Source of the DNA: Pseudocercospora fijiensis CIRAD86
Taxonomy: Eukaryota; Ascomycota; Dothideomycetes; Mycosphaerellales; Mycosphaerellaceae
Assembly: GCF_000340215.1 (NCBI RefSeq)
Contig: NW_006921551.1
Coordinates: forward strand, 82,475-146,474
Length of the DNA: 64,000 nucleotides
Direction of reading: 5' to 3'
The notes beneath the pieces are model-generated. The model ran no database searches. It was not told the origin of the DNA and saw only the letters and a list, made by a program, of their open reading frames with translations. The position numbers and the translations under genes are program-made. Positions 22,910 to 34,467 of this stretch are shown here, one piece after another. Positions within the stretch are counted from its first letter, which is position 1, and each line of letters begins with the position of its first letter.

Positions 22910-25900
22910 CGTAGTAGAGGTAGGAAAGGATATACGATTATTTAGTCTCGGGGTCGTCTAGCTATAATTCTAGGCGGTCTTTATCGCTAGACTAGTTAGG
23001 TTCCTCGGAGTTAGAGTTAGATAGCTAGAAGTCTAGTTTACTATTAGAACCGGAATTAACATCGGAAACGCTCTATATATAGTTAATCCGTATATAACCC
23101 TCCCTTTGTTCTTAAGTTATTCCTAATAGCTTACTAAGACGAATCTAGGGATAGGCATAGTTCTTAGGTAGAACAGGATCTATAATAGCGGTAGGATCCT
23201 CCTCCCGATAGGTATCTAAGGACGGGAGAGGGTCTATAGAGGCACTAACTTCCTCCTCGGTCGGCGGAGGGCGGGCAGGTTCGCGTAACTTAACGATCTT
23301 CTTCAGATTAGCCCGAGGGTAAGAGTGCTTTAAGGTGGCACTATCTAGCTCCTAAAGAAGGTATACGGAACCCGAGTAAAGGACCTCCTTTACTCTATAA
23401 GGACCCTTCTACTTAAAGGCTAGCTTATAGGAGTAACTATACTCTAGTTCGGACCGGTATAGAAGGACTATATCGCTAACCTTTAGAGGTTCCTAATTAA
23501 TAGCATTATAGTTATTAAAATACTGCTTAGCTTCCTCCCGAAGGCGACGTTGTCGAGCAAGACCCTCCTAAGAAGTCGTAGTTATATCCTTAAGAGCCTT
23601 AGCCCGTAGGGTAAGAAGATCTACCCTAGTACGAACAGACCCCTAATCGTAAACGCTATACGTACGATAGGACAATTTAATAGGAAGAACGGCGTCCCTC
23701 CTAATTATAAGTTCCGCTAGTATAAGTCTAGTCGTATCGATAATAGTAGTTCGATCCGCCTAGAGAAGGGCTAGGACGCGGGTAGAAATAGGAACTAATC
23801 TATCGCTACTATTAGTTATCTTAGACAGGGCATTAATTAAAGACCGATAGCCGCGCTTAATAATAGCATTCGACTAGGGATAGTATAGGGAGATGCGAAC
23901 GTTCTTCGCCTCGTATAAAACAAGTAGCGCTTAAACCTCCTTAGCTATATTGTTCGTAGCGTTGTCTAAGATAACCTCGTAAGGTGTTCCCTAGCGGCAA
24001 AATAGATCCTTAAATAGGAAGGTAGCTATATTACAGGCATTAATAGCACCGCAACCTTTGTAGAAATAATAGGCCTCCGGCTATCGAGAAAGACCCTCTC
24101 GAATAATATATAGGCTATTATTGCGGCTAAGATAGACCCTATCGCTATACTACCGCTCTCTAACTAACTAGGTAGCAGGGATACGTAGCTCTCCTAGACG
24201 CCGGTAGCTGTTCCTAAAGTTGCACTTAGGATAGCTCTTATAGTAGCGGGAGATATCGGCCTATACGCCGTCCTACTAGTAGCGTCGACGAAGGACATCG
24301 AAGGTGCCCTCCGCCGCCCGGTAACCGAGCTTATCGTAAACGGAGCGAAGGATTTCTTGTCGGGCTGCTAGATCGTTAATAATACGCTAGAGCGGTGCAT
24401 TAATTATAGCCTATCGCTAAAGGATGCGATCTTTAATAAGGAACCTCCGAGAATAGCGAATAATACGACGGTATTAACTCCTTAATAGACTAGGAGCTCT
24501 CTTCGTATAGGTAAGGAAGTAGGCGATATTATAGGAGTCGTCGGAGTAGACCCTATTAAGGATATTATCCCTGCCTAGTTCGCCCGCCCTAGCATCGTCC
24601 TAGTCCTCGTCGTTAGTAGTAGGGTCTTCGTTAGGCTAGTTACTAGGTTAGTCGTCGGCAGTAGGCCTAGTAATTACCGGTATAGCATTAATATAGAAGG
24701 CAGTAAAGAAGGTACGGTTAATAACCGCGTCGATATCCTCTTCTTCTATTATCTCGGCGATATCCTCTTTTATAGCAGGTCTTCTAGAAAGGCTATCCGG
24801 TCTAGTATGCTTCTTGCTAGGAATATAGAAGACGTCGAAATCAAACAAATAGATCTAGGCAATCTACCGAGCTATCGCAGAGTTAGGCAGGTCGGAGGCT
24901 GCACGGTTAAGTTAATAGACTAGCGTCTAAGCGTCGACTTCTAGGCGAAAGAACACTCTAAAGAGCCAAGGTCGGAACTTCTTAAGAGCCTTATAGACAC
25001 TAAGGCACTCTCGCTTGCTAGCATCGTATTAGGCCTTAATAGGTTTCTATAGACCGGACTCGTACTAGACAGGGTAACGTAAGGAGGGCTCCTTACGATT
25101 ATACTGTATTAGTATCTCGCCGTAGCCTTCCCCGCTCGAGTCGATAGCAACAATTAGTAGACCTGCGCCTTCCGAGTAGTTAATAGAGGTAAGCGTAGGC
25201 GCGCTAATAAGCGCCTTAGTAACCTTGTCCTTAGCGGCTTAGTAAACGGAGGTCTATATAAACTCTGCATCCTTCTTAAGTAAGGCGTATAGAGGCTTGT
25301 ATACTAACGCAAAGTTTTCGACCTAGATACGGAAGTAGGAGACTACTCTAAGCTAGATCCGGATATCTTTCTAATAGGTAGGGTCTAGCTAGGAAACAAT
25401 CTTTAGGACCCGTATATTGTTAGGATAGCGGCCGTTCTTATTAGTTGCAAACCCGACAATATTTATTCGTTTGTATAGGAGCTAAAGCTTCTCCCTATGC
25501 ACCGTTAGGTTAGCTCGCTCTAGGTCGTAGAGGACACTATCGAGGTTCTAAATATATTCGAGAAAGAACCTACGGATACTAGGCTCTACTTCTTTATTGT
25601 CGTACCTAGTTTTAGGGCCCTTAATGCCGATGTCGTTAAGGAAAGGCATCGCTATATAGGAGATATAGGCCGCGAGGACTTAGTTTATAATGCGAACGAA
25701 CTAGGCTACGGAGTTGGTTGCCCCTTATAGAAGGGTAGTTTGTCTATATAGCCTAAGAGGTGTCTCGAAACTAGTAAGGTCGCGGCTATTAGGATAGAGA
25801 GGGATCTAGTCGTAGCCCGAGAAAACATTAACTAGTAAGGCTACAATACAGTTAGCAAAAGCTTCCGAGAACCTATTAGTCTCCGGAGGGAGGTTAGCAT

Positions 25901-26640
25901 CTCTAATCGTAACTACGTTAAACTTTTGTACAGCGTTAATTAGACGGTACTTCTTTAGTTCCCTAGGAGCTGTCTTCTTCTAAACTAGGAAGTATAGGTT
26001 GCGATACGAGGTATAGGAAGGCTCTAAGGTGCTAGCCTTTATACGCTGCTGTATTATATCCTTAACTACACCTCTTAGGCTTAGGTTTAGCTTAAACCCT
26101 AGGTGAGCCTAAGGCTTATACTCGATCGTTCGGATCCTCTATAGAGGGGCAACCTCCGGGTTAATCCTGCCTAGATGCGTAAAGTTATATACTAATACGG
26201 CTTCGCGGTTGTATAGAAGCTCGTATAGTAAATCCAGTTCAAGATCCGAAAGCTCGATGCTAGGTTTAATGTTCGCTAGTCTCTCCGGCGTTAGCCTCGA
26301 TCCCCTAGGAATAGCGGAGAACTTTTTAGTAATATACCTCTAGTCGTATAGACTATCCCTAGGTATTAATATCGCTTCGCGGTTAAGGCACTTTTGTCGC
26401 TAGTTAGGATTTCCGCTAGGATTAGACCTATCGGTTATATATACGCTGCCTTTTACGGGCTTGATCTTATTAGCTACCCTCTTATATAGGGTATATATAC
26501 TAACCGCTCGTAATACCCGAGCCCTCTCTCTTTAACGTTAGGCCCGGAGATTAGCGCAATAGAACAGCGCGTAAACTTTATTAGAAGTCTCCTTAAGTCG
26601 GTAGGTATATAGCTAGTAATCCTAATTTATAATTCCGGCG
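22910..26640 (-). pseudogene. Pol relic of element C: RT, RNase H, integrase
   Basis: On the minus strand the RT region (about 26,060-25,620) reads KKTAPRELKKYRLINAVQKF, then VNVFSGYDQIPLYP-like, then RDLTSFETPLRLYR and GATNSVAQFVRI. This is the subgroup of Gypsy RTs in which GY.Q.PL and RDLT.F.TP occur. RNase H follows, with an open stretch at 24,648-24,848 containing FYIPSKKHTRPDSLSRRP, the family's ADxLSR end. Integrase-like sequence continues to about 22,910. It is a separate reading block from gag, with non-coding DNA and a near-palindrome between them. Confidence 0.82.
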
Positions 26641-26654
26641 AAAACGTTAGATTC

Positions 26655-26681
26655 CTAATAACACCCCTAGGGTAGCATTAG
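26655..26681. repeat. 27-bp near-palindrome, copy 4
   Basis: Arms CTAATAACACCCC and AGGGTAGCATTAG around a T. It sits between the gag and pol relics of element C. Confidence 0.8.
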
Positions 26682-27479
26682 CTCGGCACTCTAATTAGTT
26701 AGTTCGGATTCGGGCTCGGGTGGATCCGCCTCCGGCGGCGATGCCTACGATAGTATTATTACCGAGATTCGTATACTAGGTTATCGTTGCCGGGTTGTTA
26801 TACTCGCTATCGCTTCGAGTATTCGCCTCCTTAGTATAGAGCCTAGAAACTTGCCTTAACGTACGGAGCGGCGCACCTCTAGATATAACCTATTTAAGCT
26901 ATACTAACTTATAGCGCAGATTGCCGGTCTTACAACCGCGCTATAGCGTTTCCCGAAGAGCGCTTAGAAGCAGCAAGGATATCCTCGTAGGACTTGTAGC
27001 TAGTGTTTCCGATATAACTAGTAAATACGACTCGGTTACCCTTCTAGTTAGCGATAGTTCCTTCCTAGGAGCTATCGTCGTAGTTGCGCTAGACACCCCG
27101 GATTATGCGAGACTATAGACGACCTAGAATAATTAGCGTATTCGGGTTAGCGGCAATCTAGAAGGTAAAGGAAAAGCATATACCGAAAGCGTCTACTATA
27201 ACATTATAGCAGGCACCTACTAGCGCAACCTCCCTATTTACTCCCTATATACTAAGGGAAATATCTCTGTTTATTAGCAGTCGGAGCTGTTTGGCCTAGC
27301 GCTTACTTATAATAAGTGACTCTAAACTATTATTAAGCATTGCTAGCAACTGCTAACTATAGCTTCCGATAGTAACTTAAATATAGATAGCGGGAACGAC
27401 GGCAAAGGAATAGGTAACTGCGGAAAGGTCTACATTATTAGGGATAGAGTAAAGTTCCTTAGGTCGAGGAGGTCCTACT

Positions 27480-29830
27480 CGACCGATTTATTAGCTAGTA
27501 AATCGGACAGCCTTAATAGAAACTGAAACTAAAGCAGAGTCGGTATTATTATTATCCCCTCGGCCTATCTCCTTAATCCCCTCTTCGTTAGTATTATCGA
27601 TAGTCTCCTAGCTCTCGTAGGTTACTAATTCGCCTTCTGCTAACTCCTAGGCCCCTAAAAATTTAGGAAGGAACTATAGGGAAGAGACGTCGATATAGTC
27701 CTCTCGCCCCTGTTTGCGTCGGAGAGCTATAAGGTCTTTTATAAAGGTAGTATCGTTAGGAATCCGGCTCTAGAACAGGTTAGTAGGCAAACCGTATACT
27801 AGAAGCTCCCCTATAGATACGTTAGACTTAAGGTCTAGGAACTATAAAGCCTAGAAGAGAGCATTTGCCTTTATATCGTAAGAGTTAGTAGGCCCGGCAC
27901 TATACTTCTTTATGTACCTATTAAAGCGAAAGCTCTTTAGGTCGGCTAACTTTCGTTTATAGGCCGGCGGGTTAGCTAGGCCTAGGGTACTACTAAGGTC
28001 GGTAGTAGCATCCTCTATATCGATATCTAGAGTTTCTAGTACCTCCGGAGTAGCTATACTAGCTCGGGTTGCACAGTCTTTAGCTGTCTAGAATGTTTTA
28101 GTCTTAGCGACTAATTCTCGCTGTTTCTTAGCCTTATTAGCTGCCTGCTTCTTAAGTATCCTAGTAGGGGCTGCCGCACTAGGGCGGGTAGGGTTCTGCG
28201 GGCTCTTGCCCTTACCCTAGGACTAGGTTTAGGACGACTAAGTTTAGGACCTTATAGTAGCGTAGATATCTATACTGTTCTTAGTAACCGCGTAAACATT
28301 AGTAACTACGTCCGGGTCCTAAGACACAAAGTTGACTTTAATAGGCTTAGTAGTACCGTTACTGCTCCGCTCTTTAACCTGTTTTACCCTAACCTTCTAA
28401 GTCTCTTGTTTAGTAATAGCGGCGAGGGTACTATTCCTAGTGTCCTTAAACTCGATCTTGCTACTATACTTCTTCTTTAGAAGACTCCTAAGTTAAGGCA
28501 GCTTCGGGGCTCTACGATCCTACTCGAAGTTAATCTTGTCGCCGGTGTCGGTATAGTAGAACCGACTATTTACTTATATAACGAGCTTTCTCTTAAGAAG
28601 CTCTTTCTAGATAGGGCAGTCTAATTAAACATATTTAAAACCGCCGTATATCTAGCACTTGCTATCTAAGTTAGAATAGATCTTCCGTATAGCGTAGACG
28701 CTAACTAAAGGGGCCTTAGGGTAGTTAGGATCGGAAATCTAGTAGACCGGTAGTATATCCTTTAGTATACTAGCATTAATAACCTCCCTAACTCGCTATA
28801 GTGCTTTCGTATTAAGGTTGAGCTAGGCTAGGGACTTAGCTAAGTCCGCAACGTCCTAAGAGTGCTTAGTAACAGTAGGAGTTACGGTCTTAGGACCGCT
28901 CTACGACTTAGGAAGGAACTTAGGTCCTCTACTTCCCGAGGCGTCGCTCTTTACCTAAGCTAGGTTATTCCTGTCCTCGCCGTAAATGAACTTCTTCGCA
29001 TCGGCGGAGCTGTTAATATCGTCCTTAATAGCCTCTAGGACCTCTTTATACTTCCTAAAAGTCTCGGGATTGGCTTCGCTAAGCTTGTAGCGACGGAAGA
29101 CGCGCTTAGCCGTAGACTACGGCAACCCCTTAAGGAGCAGTCTCGTTCTCTAAGAATTCTCGAGGTCCTGCTAGTTAATGCCGTCCGCTAACTTAACAAA
29201 CTCGCGGACGTACTCCTTTAGGTCGTTATCTTCGGTGCGCCTCTCTATATAGAGGTTCTTAAGCTACGTACGACTGCCTTTAATACGACGGCTATCGCGA
29301 TCCCGATACTCCCTTATAAAGGCCTACTTAAAGACCTCCTAGTCGGTATTAGACTTGTCGTCCTTTTCTAGGTAGCTAACTAGGGTTCTAAGGGTTCGGT
29401 AAAGCTTAGTAATAGTAGTCCTCGTAAGGGACCGGACCTTGTACTAGTCCGACTCCTCTTCGAGTCCGTACTTAGTTAAGTTGTCCTTAAAGCGTTCTAC
29501 GTGCGCCGTAGCGTTCTACCCTTCGAACAAAGGGTTCCTACTACTTCCCGGCTCTAGCGGGCGACGCCTATTCTAACGGAGAAGGTTAGTTTGCCCTTAA
29601 ATTATCTTTATAACGACATTATAGAGGGCCTCGGGCGTAGAAGGCTCGATAGCCCCTAGTTCGATAGCGCTTATAACAACTAGTCGTCGCCTGATTTCTT
29701 CGTTAATAGGGTCCGGTAGGTTATTAGATTCCGAAGATTCCGCTAATTCGTAATGCTCGCTTTCGCTAGAGCTTATTCGATTGTTATAAAGTAGTTGAAA
29801 TAAAATGCTATAGGAAAGTGTTTTTAGTAT
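27480..29830 (-). pseudogene. Gag relic of element C
   Basis: The minus-strand frame, read through TAG/TAA, starts near RISSSESEHYELAESSESNN. It continues with HVERFKDNLTKYGLEEESD, YREYRDRDSRRIKGSRT-like and NDLKEYVREFVKLADGIN, a typical capsid-like helical pattern of Gypsy Gag (retrotransposon gag domain). The C-terminal part toward 27,480 is Lys/Arg-rich with low-complexity acidic segments. It lies first after the leader, as expected. Confidence 0.65.
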
Positions 29831-29895
29831 ATATTGTAGGTTTAGTTTGTTTCGATATTGCTATGCGAGAAAATAGTATACTAGGCTGTTTTCTT

Positions 29896-29922
29896 CTAAT
29901 GTTACCCCTAGGGTAGTATTAG
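29896..29922. repeat. 27-bp near-palindrome, copy 5
   Basis: Arms CTAATGTTACCCC and AGGGTAGTATTAG around a T. It lies in the leader of element C, just upstream (minus sense) of gag and about 680 bp from the primer-binding site. Confidence 0.8.
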
Positions 29923-30580
29923 AGTTTAGCCTCCTAGGGGTCGCCTAGACACCCCTAGGAGCTTCAATTTAGTAAATTTAGACAAAAGCCGCTCGGAGGA
30001 AGGAACTGCAATCTCTATTCACACCTAGATCCTAGAAACTAGCCACTTTACTAACTATCGTTATCTCCTTTAGCTAGGCGGGGGGGCGGGGACCTTCTTT
30101 TTCTAGTAGAAGGCTAAGCACTATCCGAACGAGGCAGCGAATCCCGAAGCAATCTACCCGGTTAATAGGGGAACTGTCTAGGCATCCGACCTGTAATCTA
30201 GAAATTGCTATCGTATAGATAGTCTTAGCAAACTAAGCAAGGCCGATAGGTAATTAATCTATCTCCTCCTTAGGCGGGGCTTATCTCGAGCAAGCGGTAC
30301 TAAATAGGTCTTCGACCCGGAGCCGAGTTCTTAGAAGCTAGCTATAGTTATAGACTAGGCCCTAAGCTGTAACAGTCCTAAGGGTTTGTAGCTTTTCGGG
30401 GTTAAAGCGATGCCCTCGTTAAGAGGTTTCTCTGCTTGTCGTAACGGCCCCTTAAGATACTTCGGTATCGTCCGTATCGTAGGCTCTTATCGTACCCTCG
30501 CTTCGGTTATAGCTATTCGTGCCTAGAGACCACCTTTAACATACCCGAACCTGTTAGATATAAAGAGATATAAAGAGATA

Positions 30581-30598
30581 GCCCCACCTTCGGCTCTA
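30581..30598 (-). promoter_or_regulatory. Primer-binding site of element C
   Basis: The plus strand reads GCCCCACCTTCGGCTCTA next to the right LTR. With the last bases as CCA (one CpA to TpA change) this has the layout of a tRNA 3' end: T-stem GCCCCAC, acceptor strand CTTCGGC, a discriminator T, then CCA. The minus strand is therefore an 18-nt primer site. Which tRNA it is cannot be told here. Confidence 0.7.
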
Positions 30599-30599
30599 A

Positions 30600-30877
30600 T
30601 AAAGGACGGAAACCAACACTACTACTACTACTTATAGCAATAGTATAGGCTACCGAGGGTAACATAACCTATAGCAATATAGGCAGCTATGTTTAGCAAG
30701 ATAGGATAACGAGACTGTCGCTTAGGCTAATAACTAGAGCCCTGCAATATAGGCATTATAGAAGTGTAACATAAACAATGTACTATACAAGGTTAATAAT
30801 CTATCTACTCTACAGAAGGAGGCCTCTTATGTAGGCTCAAAACTAGCCTATAGGTGTGGGGCCGGTTACTAGCTAAT
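30600..30877 (-). repeat. 5' LTR of element C (right copy)
   Basis: 278 bp partner of 18593-18870. Followed on the plus strand by the target duplication ACTAC and then by the resumed integrase of element A. Confidence 0.9.
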
Positions 30878-30882
30878 ACTAC

Positions 30883-32010
30883 CCTCCGTCGGATTTAGAG
30901 GTCGTATATACGACTCCGTTCTAGTTATTATAGATCGGTTTTCTAAAATAGTACGTTACTTTCCCGTTATAAAAGACATTAACGCGGTTGCCTTAGCCGA
31001 GCTTTTCTTTAATAAGGTTGTCTATAATACCGGAGCACCTAATAAGCTTGTCTCCGACCGAGGATCGATCTTTACTAGCGCTTATTAGAGTGCCTTCTAC
31101 TACTATCTCGCTATTAAACGCCGCATTAGCACTACTTTCTATCCGTAGACCGACGGCTAGATAGAGCGTATAAACTAGTAGCTCGAGAACTATCTCCGAA
31201 TCTACTATAATTAGGACTAAGATAATTAGGCTCGGTTGCTATATACTACTAAGTTTGCTTATAATAGCAAACCGTATAACGGGCTTAGTAGCAAGTCTCT
31301 AATTAAGATCGCCTTTAGTATTTAGCTAAACCTACCTAATAGGGTAAAGATCTCCTCGGCTAGAGAATACCTACCTCCGGGGTACCTCGATAGTACCTCT
31401 CTAGTGCCCCCGCGGATAAAGAAACTTATAGAAGAAGCGTATGCGTTCCTTTCTAATCGGGTAAAAGACTTTAAAGAGGCTCGAGCATCGCTCTAGTATA
31501 CTTAAGAGCTATAGTAACGGTACTACGATAGAGCTACGAAGGATAAATACTTCGCTATCGGGAATTAAGTTCTACTATCGGCAAAGAATATCCGTACGAA
31601 GCGCCCTTACCGCAAACTTAATAACAAATATCTTAGACCTTTTACTATTATAGAGCGCTTCGGAAGTTAGGCTTATAAGCTTAACCTGCCCCTATCTATA
31701 AAGCGCTTATACCCGGTATTCTATATATCGTTACTAGAGGGTTATAACGCTCGTAAAGGGTACTAGCTACCCCCGGTCGATAATATTAAGGAGAATAGCT
31801 CGGAGGATAAATATAAGATAGAGAAGATTGTTACCTATAAAGGTAGGGGAAAGAATAAGAGGTTTAGGGTTAGGTAGAAAGGATATTCTTCCGAATAGGA
31901 TAATTAGATAATAGAAGAGCAATTAGCTTACTCTCTAGAATTACTCTTAGAGTATAAGAAGAGACTTAGAAACACCTCTAGTAACTAAGGCACTACCGAG
32001 GTACTTCGGA
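30883..32010 (+). pseudogene. Pol relic of element A, part 3: integrase core and chromodomain
   Basis: The frame resumes with GRIYDSVLVIIDRFSKIVRY, followed by LVSDRGSIFTSAY (second catalytic Asp region) and TTFYP..TDG near 31,130-31,160, where the third catalytic residue region of the DD35E core lies. Near 31,800-31,920 a chromodomain-like end reads KIEKIVTYKGRGKNKRFRVR, then KGYSSE and a broken Trp position, matching the family pattern for chromoviruses. The nearly perfect joining of this frame with 17,784-18,592 supports element C as a simple insertion. Confidence 0.85.
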
Positions 32011-32259
32011 GGCCCTCTAAGAGGGCCCGCGAGACACCTACGGCGGCTAGATTATCTTCCCCCCGCCGGCCGGGTCTTAGACTAAAAGTAAACTAAGGTA
32101 GTACTAGCAGATAAATTTTACGGAAACATCTCTTAAGCTAGATAATCGTTATTAAATTCCCTAGCTATCTAAAGTATCCTCTCTTCTTCTAGGATAATAG
32201 TATTAAAAGCATACTCGTTCTTAGAACCTCCCTATCTCTATTTATATACTAAGTATACC

Positions 32260-33390
32260 CTAGGTATACTTTAAGCCGCTTAAACTTTCGTCGAAAATTT
32301 ATATAAAAGAAACACTCTATACTCTACCTACTTAACCTAAGCCCCTCGTAGGTACCTCTAATACTTCTAGACTACCCCTCTAGCGGACTATGCGACCTAA
32401 GAAGATTAGGCGCTAGAACTTCGTACTAAAAGGCTCCTTTCCGAAGGCCTTAAAGTATAAGTACTCTATCTCCTTATCGACGACTAAGTTTACGCCTTTA
32501 GCTATCGGATCGATAGAGCGTCCCTTCGCGAAAGCCTCCTAAGCCGCCTAATAGTTAGCCTTTAGCTAGTTGTCGTAGTTTAACTAATCCTAATTAGAAG
32601 GGTCGCGGTTAAGAGTATTAGCACTCTTTAGACGAAGGCGGATATAGTTATAGCTAGCCTATATCTTATCGGCGTAGTTGCGCTAGTCGTCGACTCGGCG
32701 GATAGTATCTAGGTATATAGCGCCGTTCTTATTAATACTCGATATAGCGCGACGACGGAGGTACTCGAGGAAGTTAGCGGCACGCTATATTAGAGGGGGA
32801 ATCTAAACACCCGGTTAGTAGGTACCTCCGAAGGACCTCGCGGGTAGCTCTTACTACCTTATAGCCCTAACCTAGTATACTACTATATAGGGTATACTTT
32901 GTATTATCCTTATACTTATACTAATCTAAGGCGGAAAGCTACTTAGCGGCGGTTATCTTATTAGTGCCTATATTCTAGCACCTACGGACATACTCTAAGT
33001 AGATAGCGTATCTAGCGCGGAGCTTAGGGCGAGGCTCGAGAACGGGCTTAATACTATAGAAGTTAAATAGTATATCCTTCGAAGAGGTATTAGCCTTACT
33101 CTCGGTATATAGACGACTATCGTTCTAATACTCCGAAGGGCTTCTACGACCTAAGGTCTTCTAAGCGAAAGTAAAGGAGTTGTCCGAAGCGCTACGCTAG
33201 ATACCGCTACCCTAATTGATAGGGGTAAAACTACTACCGGAGCCTAAAGCTATTATAAACGGGTCGGCAAGACTTAAACTCTATAGTAGGGTCGGTAATA
33301 GTAGAGCTTAAGAAGTGTTAATAGAATTAGTCGGACTAGGGAAGTTATATTAAGACGGAGTAATATCGAGCGGAAGGTCTAAGGGTAATT
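32260..33390 (-). pseudogene. Antisense coding relic between pol and 3' LTR of element A
   Basis: On the strand opposite to gag-pol, a frame is largely open apart from TAG/TAA. It includes FTFAQKTLGRRSPSEYQND, then RLYTESKANTSSKDILFNFY, then a segment rich in Arg/Leu with YLEYVRRCQNIGTNKITAAK. The segment does not belong to any pol domain I know. It lies just downstream of the chromodomain, where a few LTR elements are known to carry an extra antisense ORF. It might also be a captured host fragment. Confidence 0.45.
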
Positions 33391-34225
33391 AGTATAATAA
33401 AAAGAAGAAGGTAGTTACTAATAAAAGCGCTAGCTTCTAAATACTACGACCTACGCTTACTTGCCGTACGACACTTCTAGTGCCTTATAGGCACCTCGAC
33501 GGTACCTTAAAGCAGACTAAAGTAAAGCGTATATAACTAGTAGAATAATAACGGCGTAGCAATCTAACTTACCTTCTTTAATTGTTATTTCCGGAGAGAA
33601 GTAAGTATACCGACCTCGACTACTACTACGCTTAGGTATATACGCGCTCCTTATAGCTCCTAGGGAAACTATAGTAGTTAGTAGATGTCGAGGATAAGGT
33701 TGTTAACGGAAAAAAGCAGAAGAAATATATACTAGCTTCTAGATCTTAGTAGCAAACAAACCCCGTATATAAAAGAGCTCTAAGTAAGGGAGTAATTAGG
33801 CACCTTAAAGGCACCTCGCTCTTACCCTAGGGATAGTAGGGATAACTATTATTTTCTAGAGCTAAGCTCGACAAAAGATAATAATAAGCCGTAAGACTAG
33901 ATAGACCGGCGGGGAGACCGGTATATAAAGTTAAATAGCTTAGCTATACCCTTCTACCTAATAAAGCGCGACGAGCTTTTTATAACTACTCCCTAGCGGC
34001 TAGCTCCTCTTAGGGCGTACGCCCTACTTAGAAGTACCTTAGAGGTACCTCTATACTGCTATAGAAGCCTAGATACGTATTCTAACTACCTTAGTCGTAA
34101 CAAACCCCCTAAACTAAGATAGTAGCGTAGGAAAGCGTAAGTACTATAGTAGGCGGTAGCGCGGGAAAGCGTAAGTACGACTTCGACGATAATAGTATAA
34201 TCTTATAACCTAGGGATAGGCTATC

Positions 34226-34246
34226 GAGGGAGGGGGGGGAGGGGGA
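34226..34246 (+). other. Polypurine tract of element A
   Basis: A 21-bp run of only G and A, mainly G, lies three bases before the 3' LTR. It marks plus orientation and the end of the internal region. The 800 bp before it (33,391-34,225) show no clear gene. Confidence 0.85.
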
Positions 34247-34249
34247 TAC

Positions 34250-34467
34250 TATAAGGGAATGCCCTTCTATACCGCCGAGACCCTTACTAGGCACCTATAA
34301 AGCACCCTAGAGGTGCCCCGCCGATGCCCTAAGTTACCTAACTCTTAGTACTATAGGATAAGGCGCTAATTCCTACCTCGAGAATCGTTCGTTCCTTAGG
34401 CAATATCGTTTAATACTAAGACTACTATTTACTTGTATTAATACTCCCTATGTACTACTTCCTTATA
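34250..34467 (+). repeat. 3' LTR of element A
   Basis: 218-bp partner of 8612-8829. It starts TATAAGGG (TG to TA) and is followed by the target duplication GCGAA at 34468-34472. Confidence 0.92.

Larger units (their letters stand above)
18593..30877 (-). mobile_element. Element C: long Ty3/Gypsy retrotransposon with a third ORF, nested in element A integrase
   Basis: LTRs at 18593-18870 and 30600-30877 differ at eight positions, all transitions. A direct repeat ACTAC flanks it (18588-18592 and 30878-30882). Equally, a 279-bp LTR with a 4-bp duplication CTAC fits, and then the minus-strand LTR ends become TG...CA once RIP is allowed for. On the minus strand the order is LTR, tRNA primer site, gag, pol, third ORF, polypurine tract, LTR; total about 12.3 kb. 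It retains more CpA/TpG than element A, as expected for a later insertion. Four copies of a 27-bp near-palindrome lie at its ORF boundaries. Confidence 0.9.
8612..34467 (+). mobile_element. Element A: Ty3/Gypsy LTR retrotransposon with chromodomain, carrying two nested insertions
   Basis: It is bounded by 218-bp LTRs (8612-8829 and 34250-34467) with ends TGTAAGG and CCTTATA (CCTTACA before RIP). A 5-bp target duplication GCGAA flanks both ends (8607-8611 and 34468-34472). Order on the plus strand: gag, protease/RT/RNase H, [element B], integrase zinc region, [element C], integrase core and chromodomain, an antisense coding relic, polypurine tract, 3' LTR. Without the insertions it is about 8.5 kb. 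The two LTRs differ at seven positions, all transitions. All coding parts are destroyed by TAG/TAA. No clear tRNA primer site was seen right after the 5' LTR. Confidence 0.92.
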
